A stretch of 64,000 nucleotides of DNA from Aurantiochytrium sp. KH105 (lineage: Eukaryota; Sar; Bigyra; Thraustochytrida; Thraustochytriidae): positions 62,001 to 126,000 of the forward strand of contig BGKB01000167.1 of assembly GCA_003116975.1 (NCBI GenBank), given 5' to 3'. This document shows positions 38,755 to 48,945 of this stretch, piece after piece; position 1 is the first letter of the stretch; each line of letters begins with the position of its first letter. Made by a program: the position numbers and the translations under genes. The notes below the pieces were generated by a model that was not told where the DNA came from, did no database searches, and saw only the letters and a program-made list of their open reading frames with translations.

Positions 38755-39978
38755 TTACTCTTCGGCCTTGGGCGCGGCCTCGTCGCCCTCGGCCTTGGGG
38801 GCCTCGGCATAGTCGCCGCCCTCCCCAGCAGCCTTCTCCTTCTCGAGGAGGAGCTTGATGCCCTCGTACAGGGCGGCAACAATCTCGGCCTCCTTGATGA
38901 AGAGACGAGCGCGAGGAGAAATGTCAACCGTGCCATCCTCACCGATGGGAGTGTGCTCGCCGCCGGTGCCGCGCACGCTAAGACCAAGAGGCTTGCAGAC
39001 CTCCTTGGCCTTGGCATCGCTGCCGTCCTTGGTAAGGTTGGGGATCTTGATGTGCACGGAAGCGCGCATACCGGTGCCCAGGTTGCTAGGGCACGAGGTG
39101 ACGTAGCCGTAGTCGCCCTTGGCGAACTCAATGCCGTCGATGCTCTCGAGCACATCGAGGCCCTTCTTGAGGCGCGAGAAGACTTCGTCCAGACGCGTGC
39201 CCTTCTTCATGCACATAATGCGCAGCTGGTCCTCCTCACCCCACCAGATGATGAACTGGCCGTCCTCGGACACGTAGCAGCCGCGGCCGTACGGCCAGTC
39301 CGAGCTGATGCCGGCGCTCTTGAGGTACGGGTCGGCATCCATGTCCTTGAACATGATGTGCGCGTCGACGAGCTCCTTGTACTTTTCGTCGGAGATCTTG
39401 TTCGGGTTCTCGACGCCCTCGCCGTGATCCGGACTGAGCGAGTAAATGTTCCCGCCGTACTCTTCCATGCCCTTGAGCTTCTCAAAGGCCTCGAGCATGG
39501 TCTTTTCGAACTCGATGCGCTCGGCCTTGTCCATGAGGCCGGGGAGGTTGAACTTGGTCAGGTTGCGGCCAACGCGCACGCGCATCGAGACCTCATCGAG
39601 TCCAAGCTTGCTCACATCGAGGACGCCCTCCTCGCCCACGGTGGAGATGTCCCAGTCCGTGACGTGTTCCTTGGAGCCGGTCTCGTCGCCGTGGTACTCG
39701 CGGATGACCTTGTCAAAGAACGGCTTAAAGGTCGCGTAGTCGGCGGGCTTCATGGCGTAGCACCCGAGTCCCGAATCGGGGTTTTCCACGCCAGTCACGC
39801 AGCATCGGTAGAGCACCTTTTGGTCCTCCTCACTCACCGAGTTGAAGTACTCCTCCGTCAGGTGCTTGGCGCAGAGGTTGTCCGGGTTGCTCTCCTTCAC
39901 CTGGGCGAGTTTGGCCAGGAACTCGGCCTTGGCCTCCTCCAGGGACTTGCCGCCCTCAACGCTCGAAGCCGCACCCAT
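38755..39978 (-). CDS. Phosphagen (guanidino) kinase, arginine/creatine kinase family
   Basis: 407 aa, single exon. It has the N-terminal helical domain (CAKHLTEEYFNSVS), the catalytic signature YVTSCPSNLGTGMRASVHIKIP with reactive Cys296, ATP-binding arginines (VRVGRNL, VRGTGGEHT) and the substrate loop. The enzyme buffers ATP by moving phosphate to a guanidino compound. Specificity is mixed: CPSNLGTG is creatine-kinase-like (arginine kinases have CPTNLGTT), whereas GGEHT carries the Glu found in arginine kinases (creatine kinases have GGVDT). The N-terminus MGAASS fits a myristoylation signal (Gly2, Ser6), suggesting attachment to a membrane, as known for some flagellar phosphagen kinases. 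The tail (EAPKAEGDEAAPKAEE) is acidic and low in complexity. Strong codon bias suggests high expression. Confidence 0.93.
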   Translation of the reverse strand: MGAASSVEGGKSLEEAKAEFLAKLAQVKESNPDNLCAKHLTEEYFNSVSEEDQKVLYRCCVTGVENPDSGLGCYAMKPADYATFKPFFDKVIREYHGDETGSKEHVTDWDISTVGEEGVLDVSKLGLDEVSMRVRVGRNLTKFNLPGLMDKAERIEFEKTMLEAFEKLKGMEEYGGNIYSLSPDHGEGVENPNKISDEKYKELVDAHIMFKDMDADPYLKSAGISSDWPYGRGCYVSEDGQFIIWWGEEDQLRIMCMKKGTRLDEVFSRLKKGLDVLESIDGIEFAKGDYGYVTSCPSNLGTGMRASVHIKIPNLTKDGSDAKAKEVCKPLGLSVRGTGGEHTPIGEDGTVDISPRARLFIKEAEIVAALYEGIKLLLEKEKAAGEGGDYAEAPKAEGDEAAPKAEE

Positions 39979-40585
39979 CTTGTCTTCGTTTCTGCCTCTC
40001 GTTCACTACGCGCTCGCTCGTTCGCTCGCTCGCTCGCTCGCTGCACTTGGCTGCACGACTTCCTACTCTGCGTGCGTTGATCAAGCCCCGATTGGTTATA
40101 CTTTGTCAGTCTCTCGGTCCTCTGCGCCAGCTGCGCAGCTAGCTACCCGGCTAACACCGCCCATCATCATCCCTGAACACATTGTGCATCTCTCATGACC
40201 GTTCCGCTCAACGGTCTGCAAGCACCTCCTTCCTCTCTGGCCCCGACTCGAGGTTCGATTCTGCTCAGCGCAGGGCCACGCAGGGCCACGCGCTGCGGCG
40301 CGGTCGGGCCGGAGAGAGGCCGGGCGCCGCCGCCCTGCCGCGGCTCGCGCGGCTCCCTCCGTTCGTTCGTTTGATCGATCGTTCGTTCGCCGGCGGCGGG
40401 AAAGCCTCTTCTGCCTCGCCTGGGCCGTTGAGGCGCGGCAGGCGGACCTCTTCCGCCGCGCCGCCTGCAATGAGCCTGCCCCGACGCGCGACCCGGCTCC
40501 GCTCGCGACCCGCGCCTCCACGCTCGCCCGCACCCGCACTCGCTCGCGCGCGCTTGCGCTGCACTGCGCTGCGCTGCACGCGACC

Positions 40586-40634
40586 GAGCGCGAGCGCGAG
40601 CGCGAGCGCGAGCGCGGGCGCGAGCGCGGGCGAG
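40586..40634. repeat. (GCGAGC)n hexanucleotide tract
   Basis: About eight GCGAGC/GCGGGC units in the kinase/COG3 intergenic region. Confidence 0.85.
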
Positions 40635-41638
40635 GACCGCAGAGACGTTGGCGGGACTCGGTCCGTGGTCAACCTGCACGGGATGGAAAACACACCTCAC
40701 TCTTCGAGCTCAAGCTCGTGCTCGCGCCGGCCTGCGCTCGAGCTCAAGCTCAAGCTCGCGCCTGCGTGCGAGCGAGCGAGCGGCCGGCCGGCCGGCCGGT
40801 CGGTCGGGGCGCGCTCGAGCTTGCCGCTGCCCGCTCCCTCCTGTTGAACGTACCTGTGTCTGCGCGAATTGGATTTGCTTTCCCTGATTCTTTCCTTTGT
40901 TTGCTCCTGCCTGTGGCTGCTTTTTCCAGTGTTTTTCTTTTTTCTCTCGGTGTTTGTCCACTAGGCCTGGGCCTATGTTTTCCTTTCTCTCCGTTCTCGC
41001 TTGGGTGGCGAGGCTTCTCTCGGCTTCTCTCGGCTCTCTCAGCCTGGCTGGGGCCTCTCTCTGCGGCGACGGCCGGCCAGGAAGGAGCTTCGACTCCTCG
41101 GCATTCAGACTTCGCGTTTGGCACCCAGTCGAGGTCTAGTTTACTGTTAGGTCACATCGATTGATTACGGTGCGTGCATTTCTTCTGGCTGCCGGAGGCG
41201 AGGCGAGCCAAGTCAAGGCGAACGGAGCACGGCACCGAGGGCACGTCGACCATCTTGATCTTGGGGGCTCGCTCAGGACAACGCAACGCGACGCGACGCA
41301 ACGCGACGCGGGGGCGGCCGTTTGGCGGTGTCGCTCCTGAGAAAGAAATTCGTCCCATTTGGTGGACCAGCTGCCTGTTGCCAGCACGAGCAGCTAGCTA
41401 GCTAGCTACCGCACGCGGGTTTGACGTGAGCACACTTTAGACGCGACTCGCGGCGGCCGCAGCGGCTCCGGCGAGGACGAAGACTTTTCCTGCGAGGCAC
41501 GCTCAGCCGGAAGGGCGGGATCGCGCTGCCGCATGGTCGCGGTCGCGGTCGCGCGCATCCCAACTCAAAGATTCGCGACGCACTGTCAGAGAGAGAGAGG
41601 GGCCCCGATCCGGCCCTTTTCATGTGGGGGATTGCTGT

Positions 41639-41695
41639 GGAACATGTTCCCCTCCTGTATCACTATAGTGATTATACTCTCTCACCTTGAAGGTG
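41639..41695. other. Cluster of three perfect inverted repeats
   Basis: GGAACATGTTCC (41639-41650), ATCACTATAGTGAT (41659-41672) and CACCTTGAAGGTG (41683-41695) follow each other within 57 bp, in an AT-richer island of an otherwise very GC-rich region. Each arm is perfect. They could be hairpins of a small RNA or palindromic protein-binding sites. I could not match the block to a known snRNA. Confidence 0.5.
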
Positions 41696-41962
41696 TCCCC
41701 GTGTGTAAAACCTGGTAAATATCCCGCATGGGACGTCCGTTCATGGTCTACAACGGAAGCGAGCCCAACAGCCCTGCGCAGCCGCGCCCACACGCGTGGA
41801 CCGTTGCGGACCGTTGTGAGGAGCAGGCACAACGCAGTGGAAACAGTGGTTGAGGGACGGCTGCGGGAGACGCGTGAGCGAGCGTACTGGCGTCGCTCAA
41901 GTACCAGGATCATCATCATCGTCTTCTTCTTCTTTTTCACCTTCTTCTTCATCTGGCACGTG

Positions 41963-42009
41963 GCAGAGCAGCGCAGAGCAGCGCAGAGCAGGGCAGCGCA
42001 GAGCAGAGC
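41963..42009. repeat. (GCAGAGCAGC)n tract
   Basis: Four to five decamer units, about 150 bp upstream of the COG3 ATG. Confidence 0.85.
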
Positions 42010-42155
42010 TGATTGCGGCAGCGTGCGAGGAGGCGAGGGAGAGAAAGGCACGCCGCGGCGGCCGGGCCTCTCCCCTCACCCTCTGATCGGGTCGTCGTTT
42101 TCTCTGGCGCGGCGCCGCTACCGACCAGAGAGAGGCGAAACCAAAGACAGAGACG

Positions 42156-45089
42156 ATGGCGACCATGCTCTCGAGCGCGCTCGAGTCCTGCGTGCTCGAG
42201 GTCGAGGAAGCGCTAGCGCCCAATACCCTCGCAAGCGGTAGCTTCTCTCCCGTTGCAGCCGCGACAACAACGGCCACGACCCCGAAAAGACCTCGCGGCG
42301 CGAGCGAAACGTACGACTCGGCTGGCCTCGACGACGTCTCCAGCGCCGACGGGGCCGCCGTCGGCCTCGAGGGCCCGCCGCGAACACGTCAGGTCTCAGC
42401 CGCATCGACGGTTCTCTCGGCCTATATGAGCGAGCCCCGTCTAGGAGCCAACGGCGAAGAAGAGGATGCCGACCCAGCGGAAGCAAGGGTTCTTCGTGGA
42501 CCGCTCGAATTCTGGGCCTTTGAGCGTGCGAGGAAGCAGGCTCGCGCTGTGATGCGCGCGCCGCTGACATCGCTCGGATCGCAAAACCCTGCCAATCAGC
42601 CCGTCATTGGCACAGACGCACCCGCCTCGCTGGCTGCTGAGCAGGCGCGGTCCGTGGAGCAGCTTCGGGGAAGCGTGAATCGACTTGCCAGCTTCGTCAT
42701 GTTGTGCGACGACATCGTGGCCGCCATCGACAAAGGCAAAGTTCTCCTTGGCGACCTTGAAAACAAACACGAGACTGTTTCAGAAAAGACCAGCTCGTTG
42801 CATGAAAAGTGCAAACGTTTGCTCGAGGAGCAAAGCAAACTCGAGAAAATCGCCAATGAGATTTCCGCCCCACTCGATTATATGAAAGAGCTCGACCGTC
42901 TCGGCCCCCTCCTTGGTCTGCCCTTGCCTTCACGTCTCAAGCAGACCATGCAGCGCGGCCGCGCCCCGCCTGAGCGCGTGCGGCCGTTGAACCCGGACTC
43001 GCCGCGCTTCTTCGAGGTCCTCGATCGCGTCGACGAGTGCATTGCATTCATTGAGGAACATCCATCCTTTCGCGACTATGAAGAGTACTCGACAAAGTTC
43101 CATCAGCTGCATTTGCGTGGTCTCAGTCTCATTCGTAACCTGGTCATGGATTCTCTCGAAGCCACCGTCAACTCTGCTCGCGCCGGCATCGAGGCCAAGC
43201 TTGAACAGGCCCTCAAGCATAGGTCTGATGAGGCCAAGCTTTCTGCTCTCGACTCCGAAATCAGCTCGCTCCTCTACATTCAGTATTTTCCGCCCCAGGC
43301 GAAACAGCTACGCTCGTACATTGAGCAGCTCGAGAAGCGCGTGCACCAAAAGGACGGCGCAGATCTCCTGCTTGCCTGTCAAAAGGCATATTGCGTCCAA
43401 CGTCTTAGCTTGCTGGCCGTTGTCGTTCCTCGCAGCGCAAAACTTAAACCGCAGGGCAACGATTTGCTGCGCACCCTTCGCGCAGCTTGTCCGTACCTGC
43501 TAGGCGTGTGCCGAATGGAGTTCAAACTTTTTCACGAGTTCTTTTCAGCCGACGCCACTGCGACGTTGCAAAACGAGCTCGAAGCAGCGGCCCTCGCTTC
43601 GGACGAGGGTGCGCGAGGGGGCTATCACGCGGGTGGTGGCGCCGGCGGTGCTGGGTCCGCTACTGCGCGCTCGTCCGATCCATCTTCATCTTTGTCTTCC
43701 TCCAAAACCCGTCTCGGACGCCAGAGTTCCTCACGATCGTACAGCTCCGATGCTACCTCGCATCACGCGCAGCTCCTCAACGCCATGAACCGCGACGCCT
43801 TCCTTGACATGATGTCGGAGCTCTGTGGTGTCGTGTACGATATTGTGCGACCACTTGTTGTCAAGCTCACCGATCTCGAGACGCTTTGCGAGGCTGTCCG
43901 GGTCATCGAAGGCGAAATCATCGAGGGCCAAATTGAGGCCCTCGGAGACGCTGGCAACGCCATGCACGTTGTTGTGGTGCAAATTCTCCAAGATGTCCAG
44001 GAACGTCTCATCTACAGCACAAGTCAGTACATTAGCGCCAATATTTCCGGCTTTGAGCCCAAGGCGGAACATCTCGATTATCCGGGCCTGCTTGAGCGCT
44101 CCGCGACTGCAGCTGCGGAGGAAGGTAAACCATCGTCGGGAGGAGCCCTCTACGCCAGCTGTTACAAGACTTTGGAGACGACGCTCATGTGTCTGGGGCT
44201 CATTTACCGTTGCGTCGAGCCGCGCACCTTTGAAGAGCTCGCTCAGGAAGCTGTCACATCGTGTGCGCAGAGTCTCAAGACTGCAAGTGAGCGAATCACC
44301 GCCAAGTCCACCCGTCTCGACGGCGATCTTTTCTTTATCAAGCATTTGCTTGTGCTGCGCGAACAAATTAGTCCCTTCAACACGCAGCTCGCCGTCAAGG
44401 AGATCGAGCTCGACTTCTCGAGCACGGCCTCGGCGCTCTCCGATTTCTTCGCACACTCGCGTCAGATCTTTTCTCGGCAGCACAACGCGTTCGTCGAGCT
44501 CGTCTCGCATGGCGTGCCTCTTGTCCGTGAGCACGAGATCGACTGCAAGCGGGATCTCGAGACCCAGCTCAAGCAGGCCTGTGAGAACTTTATCAAAAAG
44601 ACGGACTCACAGGCGCTCGCCCAGATTATTGCCTTTCTTCACCGCGCCAGCAAACCACTCGAGGACGATCAGGTTTTTCAGGAGCAGGATTTTGCCAAGC
44701 CAGAGCGCGTCACGCAGATGCTCAAGCAGGTGCTGCACTCGCTGCCGGAATTTCTCGATCTCGTACGCGCAAAGATGTCCTTGTATCTGGCAAACCCGCA
44801 GACCGAGTCAATTCTCTTTAAGCCCGTGCAAGCCAACGTACTTGCGGCTCTCACGCAAATGACCAATTGCGTCGAGGCCAATTACGCTGCAGAGCACGCC
44901 ACGCCAATGCTGCGCACGCTTGCGGGCCTTCGCACCAAGGTGAGTGCTGCATCGGGTCGATCTCCATCGTTGACGCAACAACAAGCGGTAGCACCTCCCG
45001 TCGCACCTGCAGCACCAAGTCCGCCAATTGAGGACACTGATGAGACTTCGCAGCGCGACGACTCGATTACTTCAACGATTGACGTCTAG
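42156..45089 (+). CDS. COG3: Conserved oligomeric Golgi complex subunit 3 (Sec34)
   Basis: 977 aa, single exon. The first 110 residues are Ser/Ala/Thr-rich and disordered. Residues about 170-340 match the Sec34 N-terminal domain: a heptad coiled coil (LLGDLENKHETVSEKTSSLHEKCKRLLEEQ) followed by YMKELDRLGPLLGLP and YSTKFHQLHLRGLSLIRNLVMDSLE. The remaining 600 residues are helical, typical of CATCHR tethering subunits, broken by a Ser-rich insert near 490-530 (SSSLSSSKTRLGRQSSSRSYSS). COG3 belongs to lobe A of COG and tethers vesicles in retrograde intra-Golgi traffic. The next gene, on the same strand 414 bp away, is an exocyst subunit of the same tether superfamily. Confidence 0.9.
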   Translation: MATMLSSALESCVLEVEEALAPNTLASGSFSPVAAATTTATTPKRPRGASETYDSAGLDDVSSADGAAVGLEGPPRTRQVSAASTVLSAYMSEPRLGANGEEEDADPAEARVLRGPLEFWAFERARKQARAVMRAPLTSLGSQNPANQPVIGTDAPASLAAEQARSVEQLRGSVNRLASFVMLCDDIVAAIDKGKVLLGDLENKHETVSEKTSSLHEKCKRLLEEQSKLEKIANEISAPLDYMKELDRLGPLLGLPLPSRLKQTMQRGRAPPERVRPLNPDSPRFFEVLDRVDECIAFIEEHPSFRDYEEYSTKFHQLHLRGLSLIRNLVMDSLEATVNSARAGIEAKLEQALKHRSDEAKLSALDSEISSLLYIQYFPPQAKQLRSYIEQLEKRVHQKDGADLLLACQKAYCVQRLSLLAVVVPRSAKLKPQGNDLLRTLRAACPYLLGVCRMEFKLFHEFFSADATATLQNELEAAALASDEGARGGYHAGGGAGGAGSATARSSDPSSSLSSSKTRLGRQSSSRSYSSDATSHHAQLLNAMNRDAFLDMMSELCGVVYDIVRPLVVKLTDLETLCEAVRVIEGEIIEGQIEALGDAGNAMHVVVVQILQDVQERLIYSTSQYISANISGFEPKAEHLDYPGLLERSATAAAEEGKPSSGGALYASCYKTLETTLMCLGLIYRCVEPRTFEELAQEAVTSCAQSLKTASERITAKSTRLDGDLFFIKHLLVLREQISPFNTQLAVKEIELDFSSTASALSDFFAHSRQIFSRQHNAFVELVSHGVPLVREHEIDCKRDLETQLKQACENFIKKTDSQALAQIIAFLHRASKPLEDDQVFQEQDFAKPERVTQMLKQVLHSLPEFLDLVRAKMSLYLANPQTESILFKPVQANVLAALTQMTNCVEANYAAEHATPMLRTLAGLRTKVSAASGRSPSLTQQQAVAPPVAPAAPSPPIEDTDETSQRDDSITSTIDV

Positions 45090-45503
45090 GTCGTTTGCAA
45101 ACTGTCAGATAAAGCACGCCAACATGTTGTTTCACCCAAGTTTCTTGACCCCGTCGCTCGACTTGATTGCATTCCAGATAGCAACACAGTCTGCACATCT
45201 TTCCGCATTGTTAGTATTTGCAAGAGTCTCTGTAAAGTTGTGTTGTGACCAATTTTATAGCTGATGTGATGCTTCACGCAGTCGTGTCTATTTCATTTCA
45301 CAATGATCGGTTTTTCGTTTTGGCTCAGGTCACTAGCCCACTGCTTGGCTTTGATTGATCAGTCGGTCGATCGAGTCGCCAATCTTTTTGCTCTCTCCTT
45401 CTCGTTCTCTATTGGCTCGAGTTCGACATGATTCAAGTTGGGTTGCGCTTTTGTCCAACGCAAGACCGAATCCCAAGGCAGCGCTGCGAGCGCCGCGCGC
45501 AGG
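45090..45503. promoter_or_regulatory. Gap between COG3 and SEC15
   Basis: 414 bp with the COG3 3' UTR and the SEC15 promoter; AT-rich to about 45430. Nothing else seen. Confidence 0.5.
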
Positions 45504-48500
45504 ATGGACGCGGCGCGGGGCTCGCGACGCGCAAGTCGCAGCGGGTCCGCAGACCTCGGCGAGAGCAGCAAGCAGACTGGAGAAGGAGGCGGCGGCAGTA
45601 GCAGCAGCAGTGTCGCGGCCGGCGTCGATCTCAAGCTGGGCGGCGACGCCTCCGTCCTCGTCGCGAACCTCGTGGGCAGTGACGATGCAGTCGTGCCGAC
45701 GGTGCGCAGCGTGCTCGAGCGAGGCTGGGGCGAAGGTTTCTCTCGTAGTCTCGACGAGTACGTTTTGCAAAAGGAGGACGAGCTACGGGGTCTCTGCAAT
45801 TTTCACTTTGGCGAGTTCTCAAAGGGTATCGAGGATATCTCGCAGCTGAAGCGATACTCGTCGGACCTGCGGCGCCAAATTAGCGAGATGGACCGCGCGC
45901 TGCAAGACAAAGGCGCCAAGGTCCTCGAGACTAGCGAAATGCTTTTGCGATTTTACAGAATCCAGCGTCATTTGCGTGTGACGCGGCAGGAATTACGCCG
46001 CGCTTCGAGCTGCGTGGCGCTCGTGCGCCGCGCGCGCGCACAAATGAGCAAACGAGCGTACTTTGAAGCATTACAAAGCATCGATCTTGTACGTGAGGTG
46101 ATTCACGGCAAGGATGTGCATCGGCTTCTGAGTCTACACGAAGGCCGCGAGCCCTTAGACGTCGACCTTGGTCAGGAAGGCGACAGTCGCTTCAGCTTGG
46201 CGCTGGAGCGCTGGATCCCGCGTGTCATTGACAAAATCAAACTCGATGTCAATGGCGCGCTCACTGAGTGGTTCGTCACTGCCCGCGATCGTGCAGGCGA
46301 CGTGGGCGCGCGTGCTCTTCGACTGGTACGCGAGGGTGGCAGGGCAGCCGCCGTTGCCAGGCTGCGGCGCACTTCGAGCGGCGCGACGGCTTCCACGTCG
46401 CAGTCCAAATTGGCCCCAGGCGGCAGCTCAAGCCCAGCGGGACGGCGCTACGTACGCAAGGAGAGCTTTCGCACGCGGACCTCCTCGGACGCCCTCTTGC
46501 AGTGGGAACACCGGGACCAGGCACGTCTCCAAGGGCCGGATATCGCGGAAATCTGCCTTGCGGCCGAGAATGTCAGTCTTGCTCCCGTATATCAATTCAT
46601 GGACATTCAAAAGTACCTTGGCACCGAGGAAGAGGCAATCGCCTTTTACAAGGAAAATCGGCTGCCACAAGCCTCGCTGCAGAGCATGATGCCTGTGGAC
46701 CTGCGCAAGCTCGAAAAGGGTCAGTTCCGCCGCCACGCCGTGCTGCTCTTGCAGCGCATGACGGGCTTTCTTGTCATCGAGGGTGTCGTATCGCGTTCGC
46801 TCAATCTCATTGCTCCGTTTGAGATTGCAGCCATTTGGGAGACCATGCTAGACACCCTCGTCCCGCTCGTTCGGGATGAGCTGCGCTCGCAAGGTGCCGC
46901 CAAGGACCCGACTTCCAATCTTGATTTGATTCGCTTACTGATGGATATGGCGGCCTTGCTCGGCAAGAGCGGGGCGAAAACAGATGGCATGCGCGGTGAC
47001 ACAGATGCTTCTCACCGCACTACGCACATGCTTGACGCGTCGCGCCTGGTGGCTGCCTGTTACGATGTGCGTCTCGAGGTCGGTAGCAGTCTTGCTGACG
47101 CCTGTGGAGATACGCTGCAGAGCCTCGTGGCTGACGACAACTACGCCATTTTTGATCCGCAGCGTCTTGAAGAGGGCGACCCAGTGCGACTTGCTGGGCA
47201 GCACTTGATGCAGCTCGCTGCCGAGACATCAGGCAACGGCGGGGGCGTCGCTGCCGGCGAACCTAATTTTAGCGCCATGGTTCCAAAGGCATGTGCAGAG
47301 GTCATTGCTTGCATGAGTCAGGCGTTTCAACTCGGTCGTCAGCTCGGTGGTAGCCTCGTGACCAAGGACATTCCTAGCGCTCAACATGAGAACACCATGC
47401 TTTCGACATCGTCGTCGTCGTCGTCTTCGCCCAAGTCTCCCACGTTATCGCCCAAGTCATCCAAGGCCTCTTCGATACGCCGAGTCTTCACTTCAAAGTC
47501 GTCCCATGGGGCTGGTGCAAATGGCCAGGAGGCCAGCAGCGGGGTCAAGAATGGAAACGGGCTTTCTAGCGAAAGAAATGGCACCGCAGCGGTCTCCGGG
47601 GGGTCTCCTCGGAGCCCAAAGGGCAGTGGCCACTTGGAGCAAGCGGCCGAGAATGCCGCAGCTGTTATTGCTACTGCTGCGACAAACGTTGGAGGGAACG
47701 AGGACGACGCGCAACAGTCCCAAGTGGATGCAGTGTCGCCCACAGTTGCAGTTCACAGCGCTGTTGAGATTGCATGCCGCGCTCTGCTGATGCTATATGT
47801 TCGCGCCCAAGCTGTTGTCCTTGACTCTAATACGAGTCCGGAAATTCTCTGTCAGTGCTCCTCCAATTTGGAGCACCTCGATCGCGCCAGGGCTCTCTTC
47901 GAGGGCCATGCTCGTCAAATGGCCAAGATTGATGGCGACTACTCATTTGCTGGGCCGTGCGACAAGTTTGCAGATCTCTTGCGTGAAACACAGCCCCGTG
48001 TGGTGGATGCTCTTCGAGACCGTGTGGATGCCATTATGTCTAGCGGTGCCGTCGATAATTGGACCCCGCAGGAGGTCCCGCGCGAGCCGCACGTCTTTGT
48101 GAGTGATGCCGTCCAGTATCTCGAGGTGATGCTGGCCCCAACCTCGTGTTTGCGTTTGCTCCCAGATGCGCAACGTCAGGTGGCCCAGTTCACGGCCTTG
48201 ATTCGCATCGCAGACAGCGTACTTGAGCTGCTCACGGGTGATGAAGTGGAAGCGATCAATGCACTTTCTGTCCACCAGACCAAGCTTGATTTGGACTTGC
48301 TCAAGGACCTTGCGAGCAAAACGGATGTGCCGGCGCAGGAAGTACTTCTTACGCTCGAACAGATGGTTGACTTGCTTCGGTCTGGAAATCTCCAGGAATT
48401 TCTTCGTCCGGAGACGCGTGGCAAACGCTATGCGTGTCTCGGATTCAAGATGGTCAAGAGCGCGCTGCGCAAATACGAGCAGTTGGCAACGGCGCGTCTT

Positions 48501-48566
48501 TCCCGCGGCGACAAGATTCCCACCCTCAAGCAGACGGACATCAACAAGGTCCTCGCAAGCAACTAA
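45504..48566 (+). CDS. EXOC6: Exocyst complex subunit SEC15 (EXOC6)
   Basis: 1020 aa from the ATG at 45504; the frame runs on upstream to 45438 only without an ATG. The order fits Sec15: a low-complexity leader (GGGSSSSS), then the N-terminal helical region (LDEYVLQKEDELRGLCNFHFGEFSKGIEDI, FYRIQRHLRVTRQEL, YFEALQSIDLVREVI), a central DVNGALTEWFVTARDRAGDVG block, and the C-terminal Sec15 domain starting at PVYQFMDIQKYLGTEEEAIAFYKENRLPQ, with VLLLQRMTGFLVIEGVV. Sec15 is the Rab effector subunit that recruits exocyst to secretory vesicles. A Ser/Pro-rich insert (SSSSSSSPKSPTLSPKSSKA) near residues 635-655 is unusual and may be a phosphorylation site cluster. It converges with RPS28. Confidence 0.9.
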   Translation: MDAARGSRRASRSGSADLGESSKQTGEGGGGSSSSSVAAGVDLKLGGDASVLVANLVGSDDAVVPTVRSVLERGWGEGFSRSLDEYVLQKEDELRGLCNFHFGEFSKGIEDISQLKRYSSDLRRQISEMDRALQDKGAKVLETSEMLLRFYRIQRHLRVTRQELRRASSCVALVRRARAQMSKRAYFEALQSIDLVREVIHGKDVHRLLSLHEGREPLDVDLGQEGDSRFSLALERWIPRVIDKIKLDVNGALTEWFVTARDRAGDVGARALRLVREGGRAAAVARLRRTSSGATASTSQSKLAPGGSSSPAGRRYVRKESFRTRTSSDALLQWEHRDQARLQGPDIAEICLAAENVSLAPVYQFMDIQKYLGTEEEAIAFYKENRLPQASLQSMMPVDLRKLEKGQFRRHAVLLLQRMTGFLVIEGVVSRSLNLIAPFEIAAIWETMLDTLVPLVRDELRSQGAAKDPTSNLDLIRLLMDMAALLGKSGAKTDGMRGDTDASHRTTHMLDASRLVAACYDVRLEVGSSLADACGDTLQSLVADDNYAIFDPQRLEEGDPVRLAGQHLMQLAAETSGNGGGVAAGEPNFSAMVPKACAEVIACMSQAFQLGRQLGGSLVTKDIPSAQHENTMLSTSSSSSSSPKSPTLSPKSSKASSIRRVFTSKSSHGAGANGQEASSGVKNGNGLSSERNGTAAVSGGSPRSPKGSGHLEQAAENAAAVIATAATNVGGNEDDAQQSQVDAVSPTVAVHSAVEIACRALLMLYVRAQAVVLDSNTSPEILCQCSSNLEHLDRARALFEGHARQMAKIDGDYSFAGPCDKFADLLRETQPRVVDALRDRVDAIMSSGAVDNWTPQEVPREPHVFVSDAVQYLEVMLAPTSCLRLLPDAQRQVAQFTALIRIADSVLELLTGDEVEAINALSVHQTKLDLDLLKDLASKTDVPAQEVLLTLEQMVDLLRSGNLQEFLRPETRGKRYACLGFKMVKSALRKYEQLATARLSRGDKIPTLKQTDINKVLASN

Positions 48567-48945
48567 CGACACGTGTGAAGAGGGGCTGCAGCATGTCAAG
48601 CATGTCAAGTAGGCAGACAGGCAATGTGAAGGCACACGTGAAGCCAACCAACCAAATCAAGCAAATCCAGAAGGGCAACATAAAAGAAGCAAAAAGAAGG
48701 AATGTGCTGGTGCTTCTTTCTTGCTTGCTTTCTCTCTCTCTCTTTTCGACGACCACAGCTGAGCATCAGGACAAGGTTTGCAGGACAGGCCCAAAGGGAT
48801 AGGGCGTCAGCAAAGACCAAGAAAAAAGGGATAAATAGACGAACGGACGAGGAGGGGGAGAGAGGGAGGAAGGAAAGAAAGTGTAATTTGTAGGTGGTAA
48901 AAGGCAAAGCTCAGTTGAATACGAAAAGAAACACTTTCTTTCTTT
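48567..48945. other. Convergent 3' region (SEC15 / RPS28)
   Basis: 379 bp between stop codons, purine-rich on the plus strand, with GGAGGGGGAGAGAGGGAGG near 48850. No gene seen. Confidence 0.6.

Larger units (their letters stand above)
39979..42155. promoter_or_regulatory. Divergent intergenic region (phosphagen kinase / COG3)
   Basis: 2.2 kb with both promoters. Contents: (CGCT)n at 40010-40042 in the kinase leader, an inverted CCAAT box near 40091 (ATTGG), (GCGAGC)n at 40586-40634, AAGCTCGAGCT-type repeats near 40700-40765, (CCGG)n near 40781-40800, (AGCT)n at 41391-41408, three perfect inverted repeats at 41639-41695, and (GCAGAGCAGC)n at 41963-42009. Frames here are repeat translations. 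No protein gene is supported; the 41639-41695 block may be a structured RNA or a binding site. Confidence 0.55.

Noticed and set aside
38692-40080. 462-codon plus-strand frame opposite the phosphagen kinase
   Set aside because: It is the antisense of a well-conserved, codon-biased gene; its Leu/Val/Gly-rich translation is the typical shadow of C-ending codons.
41640-41760. Possible U1 or U5 snRNA on either strand of the palindrome cluster
   Set aside because: Neither the U1 5' end (ATACTTACCTG) nor the U5 loop or an Sm site could be found.
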